Shown here one piece after another: positions 34,759 to 42,996 of a stretch of DNA of 64,000 nucleotides; positions within the stretch are counted from its first letter, which is position 1, and every line of letters begins with the position of its first letter. The translations under genes were made by a program, and so were the position numbers. The notes beneath the pieces are model-generated. The model was not told where the DNA came from. It saw only the letters and a program-made list of their open reading frames with translations, and ran no database searches. The DNA comes from a bacterium (GTDB taxonomy: Bacteria > Sysuimicrobiota > Sysuimicrobiia > Sysuimicrobiales > Humicultoraceae): positions 377,980-441,979 of the forward strand of contig JAVHLI010000001.1 in assembly GCA_031082185.1 (NCBI GenBank). The letters are read 5' to 3'.

Positions 34759-35661
34759 ATGGCGGTAGTTGCCAGAGTGGGTTCCCCTCCAAGGCCCAGC
34801 CGCCGCGGCATCGCGCTCACCCTGCTGCGATTGGCGCGCCATCCTTCGGCAGTTGCCGGGGCGGTGGTCATGGTCGCCATTGCGCTCCTGGCGGTGTTCG
34901 CACCGCAGGTCGCACCGTTCGACCCTGGCGCCTCGCGGCTGGAGAACCGACTGGCCCCTCCATCCTGGATGCCGGGCGGCTCGCCCGCCCACTGGCTGGG
35001 CACCGACGGCCTGGGCCGGGACGTGTGGTCGCGGATCATCTACGGCGGCCGGATCTCGCTGCTCGTCGGCATGACGGCCACGGTGATGTCGCTGATTCCC
35101 GGCTTGGTGCTGGGCCTGGCCGCCGGGTTCTTCCGGGGGCCGACGGATGGTATCGTCTCGCGGTTCGCTGAGTTGCTGATGGCCTTCCCGCACCTGATCT
35201 TCGCCATCGGCGTCATGGCGGCGCTGGGACCGGGATTCTGGAATCTCGTGATGGCGCTGGCCTTCAAGGGATGGGTGGAGTTCTACAGGGTGGCGCGCGG
35301 TGACGCCCTCAGCCAGGGCAACCGCGAGTACGTAGATGCCGCCCGCGCGCTGGGAGCTTCCAGCACCCGGATCCTAGGCCGGCACATTTTCCCCAACATG
35401 ATACACACCAGCGTAGTGCTCGGCACGCTGCGCATGGGGCACTTCATCGTGTTGGAGGCGTCGCTGTCGTTCCTGGGCATGGGGCTGCCGCCGCGTCTGC
35501 CGGCCTGGGGTTCGATGGTGGCGGACGGCCGTGACGTCATGATGACCGCCTGGTGGGTTTCCACCTTTCCTGGGCTGGCGATAGTCGCGCTGGTGCTGGC
35601 GGTGAACCTCATTGGAGAGGGGCTGCGGGACGTGCTGGACCCGCGGCTGGGGATGGAGTAA
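34759..35661 (+). CDS. peptide ABC transporter permease, DppC-like
   Basis: The 300-residue DppC/OppC-type permease starts with an N-terminal cytosolic stretch and TM1 (about 30-52). The LGTDGLGRDVWSRIIYGGRISLLVGM signature follows, then the EAA-type loop GNREYVDAARALGASSTRILGRHIFPNMI and a terminal DVLDPRLG motif. The ATG follows GAGGGT. No DppD/DppF ATPase genes lie next to it, so the transporter must borrow ATPases encoded elsewhere or be completed outside this window. Confidence 0.94.
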   Translation: MAVVARVGSPPRPSRRGIALTLLRLARHPSAVAGAVVMVAIALLAVFAPQVAPFDPGASRLENRLAPPSWMPGGSPAHWLGTDGLGRDVWSRIIYGGRISLLVGMTATVMSLIPGLVLGLAAGFFRGPTDGIVSRFAELLMAFPHLIFAIGVMAALGPGFWNLVMALAFKGWVEFYRVARGDALSQGNREYVDAARALGASSTRILGRHIFPNMIHTSVVLGTLRMGHFIVLEASLSFLGMGLPPRLPAWGSMVADGRDVMMTAWWVSTFPGLAIVALVLAVNLIGEGLRDVLDPRLGME

Positions 35662-35665
35662 GGCG

Positions 35666-36391
35666 ATGGGCCTGCCGCTCATCGGGATTCCGATGCCCGC
35701 GGCGTTTGAGCCCAACGACCGCAGACCTGCGGGCGACGAACTGTACGCCGCGGCACTCTCTCGTGCCGGGGGCTTTCCCGCGCTCCTGCCTGTGGATGGA
35801 GATCGGGCCACGGCCAGGGACCTCATCGGGAAGTTGGACGGGCTGCTGTTTGCGGGGGGCCGATCCCTCCCCGCGGGTTTCTTCACTGAGCAACTCCGGC
35901 CGTCGCTCGAGCAGACGGATCCCGAGCGTTACCGGTTTGAGCGCGCCCTGGTCCTGGCCGCCGTTGAGCACGGCGTGCCGATGCTGGGCATCTGTCGGGG
36001 CATGCAGACGATCAACGAAGCCCTGGGAGGTACGCTCGTGCGCAACCTGGCGCTGGATTGGCCGGGCGCGCTTGTGCACCATAAGGCGGATTCGGAAGGA
36101 CATCCGGCTCACCAGATCCGGATCGCCCCACGCTCGCACCTCGCGGCCGTGGTTGGCGAAGACCGAGCTCAGGTCAACTCGCGCCACCGGCAGGCAGTCG
36201 AGACGCCCGGCACCGGGCTCGTTGCCGTGGCCTGGGCCGACGACGGGGTGATCGAAGCCGTGGAAGCGCCCGGCGACGATCCGTTCATCGTGGGGGTGCA
36301 GTTTCACCCTGAAGCCCTGATCCAGCACGATGACCGCTGGTTGGGCCTGTTCGCAATGCTCGTGACCGCCGCAATCCGGCGTAAGAGATAA
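35666..36391 (+). CDS. PuuD-like gamma-glutamyl hydrolase (class I amidotransferase fold)
   Basis: The 241-residue peptidase C26 family protein has the nucleophile Cys110 in LGICRGMQTINEALGG and the His-Glu pair in VGVQFHPEALIQHD. PuuD hydrolyses gamma-glutamyl-GABA in putrescine breakdown; relatives cleave other gamma-glutamyl amides, so the substrate here is open. It starts five bases after the dppC-like stop, which suggests the peptide importer and this hydrolase serve one catabolic pathway. Confidence 0.88.
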   Translation: MGLPLIGIPMPAAFEPNDRRPAGDELYAAALSRAGGFPALLPVDGDRATARDLIGKLDGLLFAGGRSLPAGFFTEQLRPSLEQTDPERYRFERALVLAAVEHGVPMLGICRGMQTINEALGGTLVRNLALDWPGALVHHKADSEGHPAHQIRIAPRSHLAAVVGEDRAQVNSRHRQAVETPGTGLVAVAWADDGVIEAVEAPGDDPFIVGVQFHPEALIQHDDRWLGLFAMLVTAAIRRKR

Positions 36392-36469
36392 GAGGGGAAC
36401 CCCCGGAACGTCATCCAGCCCGATCGCCATCCCCCGCCGCTTGCGCGCCTAGGTAAGGTGTGGTTTACT

Positions 36470-36495
36470 CCTATGTAGATACCCATCTACATAGG
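36470..36495. promoter_or_regulatory. 26-bp inverted repeat, candidate ArsR-type operator
   Basis: Perfect 11-bp arms CCTATGTAGAT and ATCTACATAGG are separated by ACCC, directly upstream of the TTG start of the ArsR-like gene. A weak promoter, TTGCGC (36441-36446), 17 bp, TTTACT (36464-36469), touches its left arm, so a bound regulator would block transcription. Confidence 0.8.
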
Positions 36496-36506
36496 GGTGG
36501 GCTGAC

Positions 36507-37550
36507 TTGAAGGTCATTGACCTGACCGCGCCTCACCAAGAACTGCGGGTCCGCATAGATCCCTCCCCCGCCTATGACTTCCTGGCATGCCTCTACCTGC
36601 TGGAGCGCAGCGAGGAGGGCCGGGGATTCGAGGTCTCGTCCGACTGGGTCGAGCGCGCGCGCCGCGCCCTGGGGGCCGACCTACGGGCCGACCTCGCCTT
36701 GTTCTTTCCTAGATTTGGGCCGACGCTCGGCCTGGTGGGTGTGCTCGAGCACACCCCCGGGCTGTCGGTGCGCGCTTTCATCAAGCGAATCCAGTCCACC
36801 CCGGCGGAAGCCCTGCTGGAGTTGATGCTGGCCGGGGCGCTGCCCGATCGTCAGGAACTGCCACTCCTACGCGCGGCGATCTGCGGATCACAGGACGCGG
36901 TCGAGGCGTTTCTAGCGGCCACCCACTCGGAGGCCGACGTGGACTCGCTGCGCCGTCTGGTGGTGCTCTCGCCATCCGAGGCGAAGTCCCGGCTGGTCCG
37001 GATGCTGCGCGAGGGCTACACCAGGGTCTACGCCCACGAGGAGGAGCGGGTCGTACCCCTGCTTGAGCAGTCCGCGGCCGCGCTCGCGCGCCGGGCAAAG
37101 GTTTCCAGCGGCACCGAGCTGGTGGAACAGGCAACCGGCGGCTTCATCCTGGAGCCCGGCGCCTCGTTCGCCGGAGTGGTGCTGGCACCCACGTACTTCT
37201 TCCGTCCTTACAACCTGCTCACCGCCTACCAGGGCATCCGCGTCTTCATATACCCGATCGAGTCCTCGACCGCAGAGGGCGTGCCGCCTGAGCTGCTGCG
37301 GCTCTACAAAGCTCTGGGCGACGAGACGCGCCTCCGAATCCTGCGGCTGCTGGCCGGCCGCGACATGTACCTACAAGAACTGGCCAAGGCGCTGGGCGTG
37401 TCGCACGTGACCGCCCTGCACCACATGGCTATGCTGCGCGCGGCCCATCTGGTACAGGTGGTCGAGCGCGACAACCTTAAGTACTATCGGTTCCGGGCCG
37501 ATCGCGTGCGGGAGGCGATGGCCCAGTGGCTCGAGTTCGTCCAGAAGTAG
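36507..37550 (+). CDS. ArsR-type regulator with long N-terminal domain
   Basis: The 347-residue protein has a C-terminal ArsR winged helix (about 265-345: LLRLYKALGDETRLRILRLLAGRDMYLQELAKALGVSHVTALHHMAMLRAAHLV). The N-terminal about 260 residues are helical with a beta insertion and resemble the DUF5937-type N-terminal region of such regulators, likely an effector or dimer domain. The TTG start is supported by GGGGTGG upstream and the 26-bp palindrome. It heads a transcript with an excisionase-type HTH gene and an MFS exporter, which it probably controls. Confidence 0.8.
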   Translation: MKVIDLTAPHQELRVRIDPSPAYDFLACLYLLERSEEGRGFEVSSDWVERARRALGADLRADLALFFPRFGPTLGLVGVLEHTPGLSVRAFIKRIQSTPAEALLELMLAGALPDRQELPLLRAAICGSQDAVEAFLAATHSEADVDSLRRLVVLSPSEAKSRLVRMLREGYTRVYAHEEERVVPLLEQSAAALARRAKVSSGTELVEQATGGFILEPGASFAGVVLAPTYFFRPYNLLTAYQGIRVFIYPIESSTAEGVPPELLRLYKALGDETRLRILRLLAGRDMYLQELAKALGVSHVTALHHMAMLRAAHLVQVVERDNLKYYRFRADRVREAMAQWLEFVQK

Positions 37551-37564
37551 GGGGTGGTGGAAAG

Positions 37565-37786
37565 GTGCGTCATCGCGCGCCGCTGCTGGACCAGGAGATC
37601 CTGACGGTCGAGCAGGCGGCGGAATACCTCCAGGTTCACAAGATCACGCTCTACAGGTACATCCGCGAGGGCCTGCTGCCGGCCGTCAGGCTGGGGAAGA
37701 TGTACCGCCTATTCCGCCGCGACGTCGAAGCGTTCCTCGACGCGATGCGGCACCAACCCGACTCCGACTCTGCCGGAGGCAAATGA
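37565..37786 (+). CDS. excisionase-family helix-turn-helix protein
   Basis: The 73-residue protein is almost entirely a MerR-like excisionase HTH: EILTVEQAAEYLQVHKITLYRYIREGLLPAVRLGKMYRLFRRDVEAFLD. This HTH_17 family includes phage excisionases and small stand-alone regulators. No phage genes are nearby, so a regulatory role with the ArsR-like protein is more likely. The GTG at 37565 follows a GGTGGAAAG SD. Its end overlaps the MFS ATG (ATGA). Confidence 0.82.
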   Translation: MRHRAPLLDQEILTVEQAAEYLQVHKITLYRYIREGLLPAVRLGKMYRLFRRDVEAFLDAMRHQPDSDSAGGK

Positions 37787-39018
37787 CCCTCGCCGGCATC
37801 AGGGTAACCCTGGCCGCGTCCACGTTCAGCGCTCTCCGCTACCCGAACTACCGGCGGTTCTGGTGGGGCGGCCTGGTTTCCCTCACCGGCTCCTGGGGCC
37901 AGACCACGGCCCTGTCCTGGCTCGTCTACGACCTCACCGGATCACCGCTGATGCTGGGGACGGTGATGATGGTGAACACCATCCCCACCATGCTTCTTGC
38001 CCTGGTCGGAGGGGTCATCGCCGACCGGTCCGAGAAGCGCTACATGCTCCTCGCCAGCCAGGGAACGTTCATGGCGATCTCAGTGGTTCTGGCGGTCTTG
38101 ACGCTCACGGGCCGGATCGAGGTCTGGCAGATCCTGGTACTGAGCGCGATCGGAGGGATTGCGTCGGCGATTGACATGCCTGCCAGGCAGTCGCTGATCC
38201 CGCACCTGGTTCAGCGGGACGATCTACTGAACGCCATAGCGCTGAACTCGGCGATGTTCAATGGGTCGCGGATCCTCGGCCCGGCAATCGCCGGGCTTAT
38301 CATCGGCCGGCTTGGGCCGCGTGGCGGCCCGGGATGGTGCTTTGCGATCAACGCGATTACCTACCTGGCGGTGCTGGGCGCGCTGGCGACGATCCGCGTG
38401 AACTCCCGGCCGCCGGCCGGTGAGCGGCAGCGCGTGCTGCGCGAGGTCCGGGAGGGCTTAGCGTTTGCCTGGCAGCACCGGGCGCTACGCATGTTCCTGG
38501 GGCTTCTCGCCGTCACCGGTGTATTCGGGCTGTCGTTTACGGTTCTGATGCCGGTTTTTGCACGCGATGTGCTGCACGTGTCCGCGCAGGGGTTCGGGAT
38601 GCTGATGACCGCCAGCGGTCTCGGCGCCACCGTCGGGGTGTTGGCCCTGGCCTCGTCGCGCCCCAAGAACCCGGGGAGCGTCATCCTGGGCACGCAGGCC
38701 GGATTCGTCGTGCTGCTGGCCGCGTTCGCCTTGAGCTCCAACTACGCCCTGTCGCTGGTGCTCATGGTTGTGCTGAGCGGTGCGATGACCTCATACCTGT
38801 CGTCAACCAACACCACGATTCAGTCCATTGTGCCCGACGGGCTGCGTGGTAGGGTTATGAGTCTCTACATCCTGGCGTTCTTTGGGACCGCGCCCCTGGG
38901 AGGCCTGCTCATGGGATCTCTGGCCTCGGCCATGGGCGCGCAGGTCGCGGTGCTTTCCGGCGCTACGGTGTGTGCCGCTGCGGCGCTGGCGGCGTGGCTG
39001 GTCGAGCGCCGGCCGTGA
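37783..39018 (+). CDS. MFS exporter (EntS/MFS_3-like)
   Basis: The 411-residue transporter has about twelve membrane helices. It starts with the FSALRYPNYRRFWWGGLVSLTGSWGQTTALSWLVYDLTGSPLMLG pattern characteristic of MFS_3/EntS-like exporters, and has the loop motif GGVIADRSEKRYML between TM2 and TM3. Export of siderophores, drugs or metabolites is the family role. It is the third gene of the ArsR-HTH-MFS transcript. Its last 56 bp overlap the convergent ATL gene. Confidence 0.9.
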   Translation: MTLAGIRVTLAASTFSALRYPNYRRFWWGGLVSLTGSWGQTTALSWLVYDLTGSPLMLGTVMMVNTIPTMLLALVGGVIADRSEKRYMLLASQGTFMAISVVLAVLTLTGRIEVWQILVLSAIGGIASAIDMPARQSLIPHLVQRDDLLNAIALNSAMFNGSRILGPAIAGLIIGRLGPRGGPGWCFAINAITYLAVLGALATIRVNSRPPAGERQRVLREVREGLAFAWQHRALRMFLGLLAVTGVFGLSFTVLMPVFARDVLHVSAQGFGMLMTASGLGATVGVLALASSRPKNPGSVILGTQAGFVVLLAAFALSSNYALSLVLMVVLSGAMTSYLSSTNTTIQSIVPDGLRGRVMSLYILAFFGTAPLGGLLMGSLASAMGAQVAVLSGATVCAAAALAAWLVERRP

Positions 39019-39346
39019 GCCACCCGGGTGTAGACGCTCCGGAGGGCAATCCGTACCGAGCCAAATCGATGCTCCCGGAGCGCGTGAACCGCACGCCGTC
39101 GCGACGCAGCCGCTTCCTCTGCTCGGCGGCAAACTGCCGGTTGGCGATCGTTCCGTCGCTGCGCACCACCCGCCACCACGGCGCCGCCTCGCCGTCGGGC
39201 AGCGATGCCAGCGCCCAACCCACGGTGCGGGCGCCGTTGCGCAGCCCCACCTGCCGGGCGATCTCGCCGTAGGTGGTGACGCGCCCCTGCGGTACGCCGC
39301 GGACCGCTGCGTAGATACGCTCGAACAAGCCCTGCTGGCCCCCCAT
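38963..39346 (-). CDS. alkyltransferase-like (ATL) DNA-binding protein
   Basis: The 127-residue relative of O6-alkylguanine-DNA methyltransferase has YAAVRGVPQGRVTTYGEIARQVGLRNGARTVGWALASLP, then APWWRVVRSDGTIA. The methyltransferase PCHR site is replaced by PWWRV, with no Cys, so it cannot accept alkyl groups. ATL proteins bind O6-alkylguanine and recruit nucleotide-excision repair. The C-terminal tail (about 95-127) runs antisense into the MFS gene. The ATG lies six bases after the fumC stop. Confidence 0.9.
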   Translation of the reverse strand: MGGQQGLFERIYAAVRGVPQGRVTTYGEIARQVGLRNGARTVGWALASLPDGEAAPWWRVVRSDGTIANRQFAAEQRKRLRRDGVRFTRSGSIDLARYGLPSGASTPGWLTAGARPATPPAPQRHTP

Positions 39347-39352
39347 GCCCTG

Positions 39353-40774
39353 CTAGCCCCCGCCCGGGATGCCGCGCACACCCGGCTCGGTCATGGATTC
39401 AGGGTTCAGTATCTCCCGCAGCTGTTCGGCGGTCAGCCCGCCGCGTGCCAGCGCAACCTCGCGCACGGTCTTCCCGGTCAGGGCGGCTTCCTTGGCGATC
39501 TCGGCCGCGGCGTCGTACCCGATAACCGGCGCCAGCGCTGTAGCCAGCATCAGGCCGCGCTCGACCAACTCCGGCCCGCGGTAGGTCGCTTCCAGGCCGG
39601 TGACGCACTGGCGGGCGAAGTTGCGCGAGGCAGCGGCCAGCAGGGCGATCGCGCCGAGCAGGTTGTGCGCCATCACGGGCATCATCGTGTTCAGCTCGAA
39701 GTTGCCCCACTGGTTGCCCTGGGCAACCACGGCGTCGTTCCCAACGGCCTGGGCGCAGGCCTGGATCACGGACTCGACGATGACCGGGTTCACCTTGCCC
39801 GGCATGATCGAGGACCCGGGCTGGACCGCCGGAAGCACAAGCTCCGCCAGGCCTGCCCGCGGCCCCGATCCCATCCAGCGTATGTCGTTGGCGATCTTGG
39901 TCAGCGCCGTGGCGTAGGTTCGGACCGTTCCCGACGCAAAGACCACCGCATCCAGGCAGGCCTGCGCCTGGAAGTGCGCCGCGGTCTCCCGAAGCGGGAT
40001 GCCGGTGACCTCGGCCAGACGGGCGCAGACCCGCGCGGCGAACTCAGGGTGGGCGTTGATCCCAGACCCGACCGCGGTGCCGCCCAGCGCCACTTCGCCT
40101 AGCTCTGCCTCAGCGTATCCGATCCTGCGCCCGGCGCCGGCGACCTGATCGGCGTACCCGGCGAACTCCTGGCCCAGCCGCACGGGCGTGGCATCCATCA
40201 GGTGCGTCCTGCCGGTCTTGACGATCCCGTGGAACTGCGCCGCCTTCGTACGGAGCGCTGCCTCCAGCTCGTCAATCGCCGGGCGCAGATCCTCGCGCAG
40301 CACAAGAAGCGCCGACAGATGGATCGCGGTGGGGATGACGTCGTTGCTCGACTGGCAGACGTTCACGTGGTCGTTGGGATGGACGGTCTTTGTCCCGCGC
40401 GCGGCGCCCATCAGCTCTGCGGCCCGGTTTGCGATCACCTCGTTGGCGTTCATGTTGGTGGAGGTTCCCGAGCCGGTCTGGTAGATGTCGAGCGGGAATT
40501 CTGCATCGAACGCGCCGTCGGCGACCTCCTGAGCCGCGCGGATGATCGGCTCGGCGAGCGTGCGGTCGAGCAGGCCCAAGTCGGCGTTCACCTCGGCCGC
40601 CGCGCGCTTGATCAGGCCCATTGCGCGTATGAAGGCGCGCGGGAACCGCAGTTTGCTTATCGGGAAGTTCTGGATGGCGCGGGCGGTCTGCGCGCCGTAG
40701 TAGGCCTCGGCAGGGACCTCCATGGCCCCCAGCGAGTCACGCTCAACGCGCATCGCCTTCTCGCCGGACGACAT
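39353..40774 (-). CDS. fumC: fumarate hydratase class II
   Basis: The 473-residue fumarase interconverts fumarate and malate in the TCA cycle. It belongs to the aspartase/fumarase superfamily: RVERDSLGAMEVPAEAYYGAQTARAIQNFPIS, SGTSTNMNANEVIANRAAEL, KTGRTHLMDATPVRLGQEFAGY, and the signature GSSIMPGKVNPVI. The ATG at 40774 follows GAGGAGGG by eight bases. It is divergent from mdh, whose product uses malate. Confidence 0.95.
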   Translation of the reverse strand: MSSGEKAMRVERDSLGAMEVPAEAYYGAQTARAIQNFPISKLRFPRAFIRAMGLIKRAAAEVNADLGLLDRTLAEPIIRAAQEVADGAFDAEFPLDIYQTGSGTSTNMNANEVIANRAAELMGAARGTKTVHPNDHVNVCQSSNDVIPTAIHLSALLVLREDLRPAIDELEAALRTKAAQFHGIVKTGRTHLMDATPVRLGQEFAGYADQVAGAGRRIGYAEAELGEVALGGTAVGSGINAHPEFAARVCARLAEVTGIPLRETAAHFQAQACLDAVVFASGTVRTYATALTKIANDIRWMGSGPRAGLAELVLPAVQPGSSIMPGKVNPVIVESVIQACAQAVGNDAVVAQGNQWGNFELNTMMPVMAHNLLGAIALLAAASRNFARQCVTGLEATYRGPELVERGLMLATALAPVIGYDAAAEIAKEAALTGKTVREVALARGGLTAEQLREILNPESMTEPGVRGIPGGG

Positions 40775-40866
40775 ACACGGAACCCTCCTCGCATGCGACG
40801 GGGACGCGCCTCCGAAGTTCGGCGCTTCCGAACGCCCCTCCTGTCCTGCTGATCCGCGCTCTGTCC

Positions 40867-40895
40867 TTGAAGGGCTCCCGCGCTTTCGCTACAGT
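40867..40895 (+). promoter_or_regulatory. promoter of the mdh-sucCD operon
   Basis: TTGAAG (40867-40872), 17 bp, TACAGT (40890-40895), 56 bp before the mdh ATG in the fumC-mdh divergent region. This is a good sigma-70-type match. Confidence 0.6.
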
Positions 40896-40951
40896 TGAGG
40901 CATACTTTGCAAGCAGGCATTCGCGCGACTGCCGGAAGGAGTCGTGAAGCC

Positions 40952-41884
40952 ATGGTAAAGCGTTCCAAGGTCTCCATAATCGGTGCAGGAACCGTGGGCA
41001 CGGCCTCCGCGCACTGGATCGCCAGCAAGGCGCTGGCCGACGTGGTTCTGACCGACATCGTGGAGGGTCTGCCCCAGGGCAAGGCGCTCGATATCTTGCA
41101 GGCGGGCGCGATTGCCGGGTTTGACATTCACCTGACCGGCAGCAACGACTATGCCGCCACCGAGGGTTCCGACGTCGTGGTCGTTACGGCGGGGATCCCG
41201 CGGAAGCCCGGGATGACCCGGGAGCAACTCATTGGCGTCAACGCCGGGCTGATCCGCAACATCGTCCCGACGGTCATCGGGGCCTCACCCGGGGCCATCC
41301 TCATCATGCTTACCAACCCGCTGGACGCGATGACCTACCTGGCGTACAAGATCGCCGGTTTGCCTCGCGAGCGGGTGGTGGGACAATCGGGCGCCCTGGA
41401 CTCGACGCGATTCCGGACCTTCCTGTCCATGGAGCTGGGGGTTTCGGTGAACGATACCACCGGAATGGTGATCGGCGCGCACACCGACAAGGACATGGTG
41501 CCGCTGCCGAGGTACTCCACCGTGAGGGGGGTCCCGATCGCGCATTTCATGGGGCCCGAGCGCATCGAGGCCGTGGTGGCGCGCACGCGGCACGGCGGGG
41601 CCGAGATTACCGATCTGATGAAGGCCAGCGGCTTCACCGCGGCCGGCGCGGCGGTGTGCGAGATGGTCGAGGCGATCCTGCGCGACAGGAAGCGCGTGAT
41701 CCCATCCAGCGTGTACCTGAACGGCGAGTACGGCGAGCGCGATATCTGCATCGGGGTGCCGGTGGTGCTGGGCGCGGCCGGGGTAGAGCGGATCATCGAG
41801 ATCCCGCTTGATGCCGCGGAGCAGGCGGCCTTCAAGGCCTCGGTGGGGGCGGTACGGGAGATGCTGGGAGGGCTGAAGTTCTAA
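40952..41884 (+). CDS. mdh: malate dehydrogenase, LDH-like
   Basis: The 310-residue NAD-dependent enzyme oxidises malate to oxaloacetate. It has GAGTVG (11-16) in the Rossmann fold and an Asp ending strand 2 (VVLTDI), indicating NAD rather than NADP. The loop TAGIPRKPGMTREQL carries the Arg that marks malate rather than lactate specificity, and the catalytic His lies in GAHTDKDMVP. It belongs to the LDH-like MDH group common in thermophiles and Terrabacteria. The ATG follows GGAAGGAG; the stop overlaps the sucC ATG (TAATG). Confidence 0.95.
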   Translation: MVKRSKVSIIGAGTVGTASAHWIASKALADVVLTDIVEGLPQGKALDILQAGAIAGFDIHLTGSNDYAATEGSDVVVVTAGIPRKPGMTREQLIGVNAGLIRNIVPTVIGASPGAILIMLTNPLDAMTYLAYKIAGLPRERVVGQSGALDSTRFRTFLSMELGVSVNDTTGMVIGAHTDKDMVPLPRYSTVRGVPIAHFMGPERIEAVVARTRHGGAEITDLMKASGFTAAGAAVCEMVEAILRDRKRVIPSSVYLNGEYGERDICIGVPVVLGAAGVERIIEIPLDAAEQAAFKASVGAVREMLGGLKF

Positions 41885-42993
41885 TGAAACTCCATGAGTA
41901 CCAGGCCAAGGAGATCTTCGCCTCCCACGGTATCCCCATTCAGAAAGGCGCCGTCATCGAGCGGCCAGAGCAACTCGACGGCCTCGAGATCCCCTACCCG
42001 CTGGTATTGAAAGCGCAGGTTCTAGTCGGCGGCCGGGGGAAGGCGGGCGGGATCAAGATGGCCCGGACGCCGGAGGAGGCGCGGGAGAGAGCCGCCCAGA
42101 TCCTGGGGATGACCATCAAGGGCGAGGCGGTCCGCCGCCTGCTCGTGGTCGAGGCCGCCGAGATCGGCGCCGAGTACTACCTGGCGTTCACCGTGGACCG
42201 CGCGGCGCGACGGCTGGTGGCGATCGCCTCAGCCGCCGGCGGCATTGACATTGAGGACGTAGCCCGCACCACGCCGGAGAAGATCGTCAAGCATCACATT
42301 GACCCAACTGCCGGGTTTCATCCTTACAATGCGCGCGAGATGGGACGGGCGCTGGGCTTCGGGGGAAAGCACCTGCTGCAGTTCGCCTCGATCGCGCACG
42401 GCCTGTGGCGGATCTGCGCTGGGATGGACGCCGAACTGGCCGAGATCAACCCGCTGGCCATGGTGGGCGACTCGCTGCTGGCCATTGACGCCAAGCTCAT
42501 CATTGACGACAACGCGACGTTCCGGCACGAGGGACTGCCGCGCAACGAGGAGCTTACGGAGCTGGAGGCCGCGGCGAAGAGCCAGGACCTTTCGTACGTC
42601 GAGCTGGACGGCGACGTGGCGATCATCGGCAACGGCGCCGGATTGGTGATGTCCACGCTCGACATGATCGCGCACTTCGGCGGCCGTCCGGCCAACTTCC
42701 TGGACGTGGGCGGTGGGGCTACCACCGAGAACATGGCGCAGGCAATGAGCATCGTGCTGCGCAAGAGCGGCGTGCGGGCGCTGTTCGTCAACATCTTCGG
42801 TGGGATCACCCGCTGCGACGACATCGCCCGCGCGATCGCCGCGCAGCCGCCTGCGGTGCCGATGGTGGTGCGCCTGACCGGGACCAACGAGGAGGAAGGC
42901 AAGGCGATCCTGGAAGCCGCGGGGATCCACGCGCTCACCGACCCAGAGTCCGCCGCGCAGGAGGCCGTGCAGCTCGCGGCCGGGGCGTTGTAG
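41884..42993 (+). CDS. sucC: succinyl-CoA ligase (ADP/GDP-forming) beta subunit
   Basis: The 369-residue subunit carries the ATP-grasp domain (KLHEYQAKEIFASHGIPIQKG, LKAQVLVGGRGKAGGIKMA) and the C-terminal CoA-ligase domain (DVGGGATTENMAQAMSIVL, FVNIFGGITRCDDIARAI). With SucD it converts succinyl-CoA to succinate with nucleotide phosphorylation. It is unusually separated from sucD by a secreted phosphodiesterase gene. Confidence 0.96.
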   Translation: MKLHEYQAKEIFASHGIPIQKGAVIERPEQLDGLEIPYPLVLKAQVLVGGRGKAGGIKMARTPEEARERAAQILGMTIKGEAVRRLLVVEAAEIGAEYYLAFTVDRAARRLVAIASAAGGIDIEDVARTTPEKIVKHHIDPTAGFHPYNAREMGRALGFGGKHLLQFASIAHGLWRICAGMDAELAEINPLAMVGDSLLAIDAKLIIDDNATFRHEGLPRNEELTELEAAAKSQDLSYVELDGDVAIIGNGAGLVMSTLDMIAHFGGRPANFLDVGGGATTENMAQAMSIVLRKSGVRALFVNIFGGITRCDDIARAIAAQPPAVPMVVRLTGTNEEEGKAILEAAGIHALTDPESAAQEAVQLAAGAL

Positions 42994-42996
42994 GCG

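Noticed and set aside
37565-37786. Excisionase-type HTH as evidence of a prophage or integrated element
   Set aside because: No integrase, att-like repeats or phage genes nearby; the gene is co-translated with an exporter.
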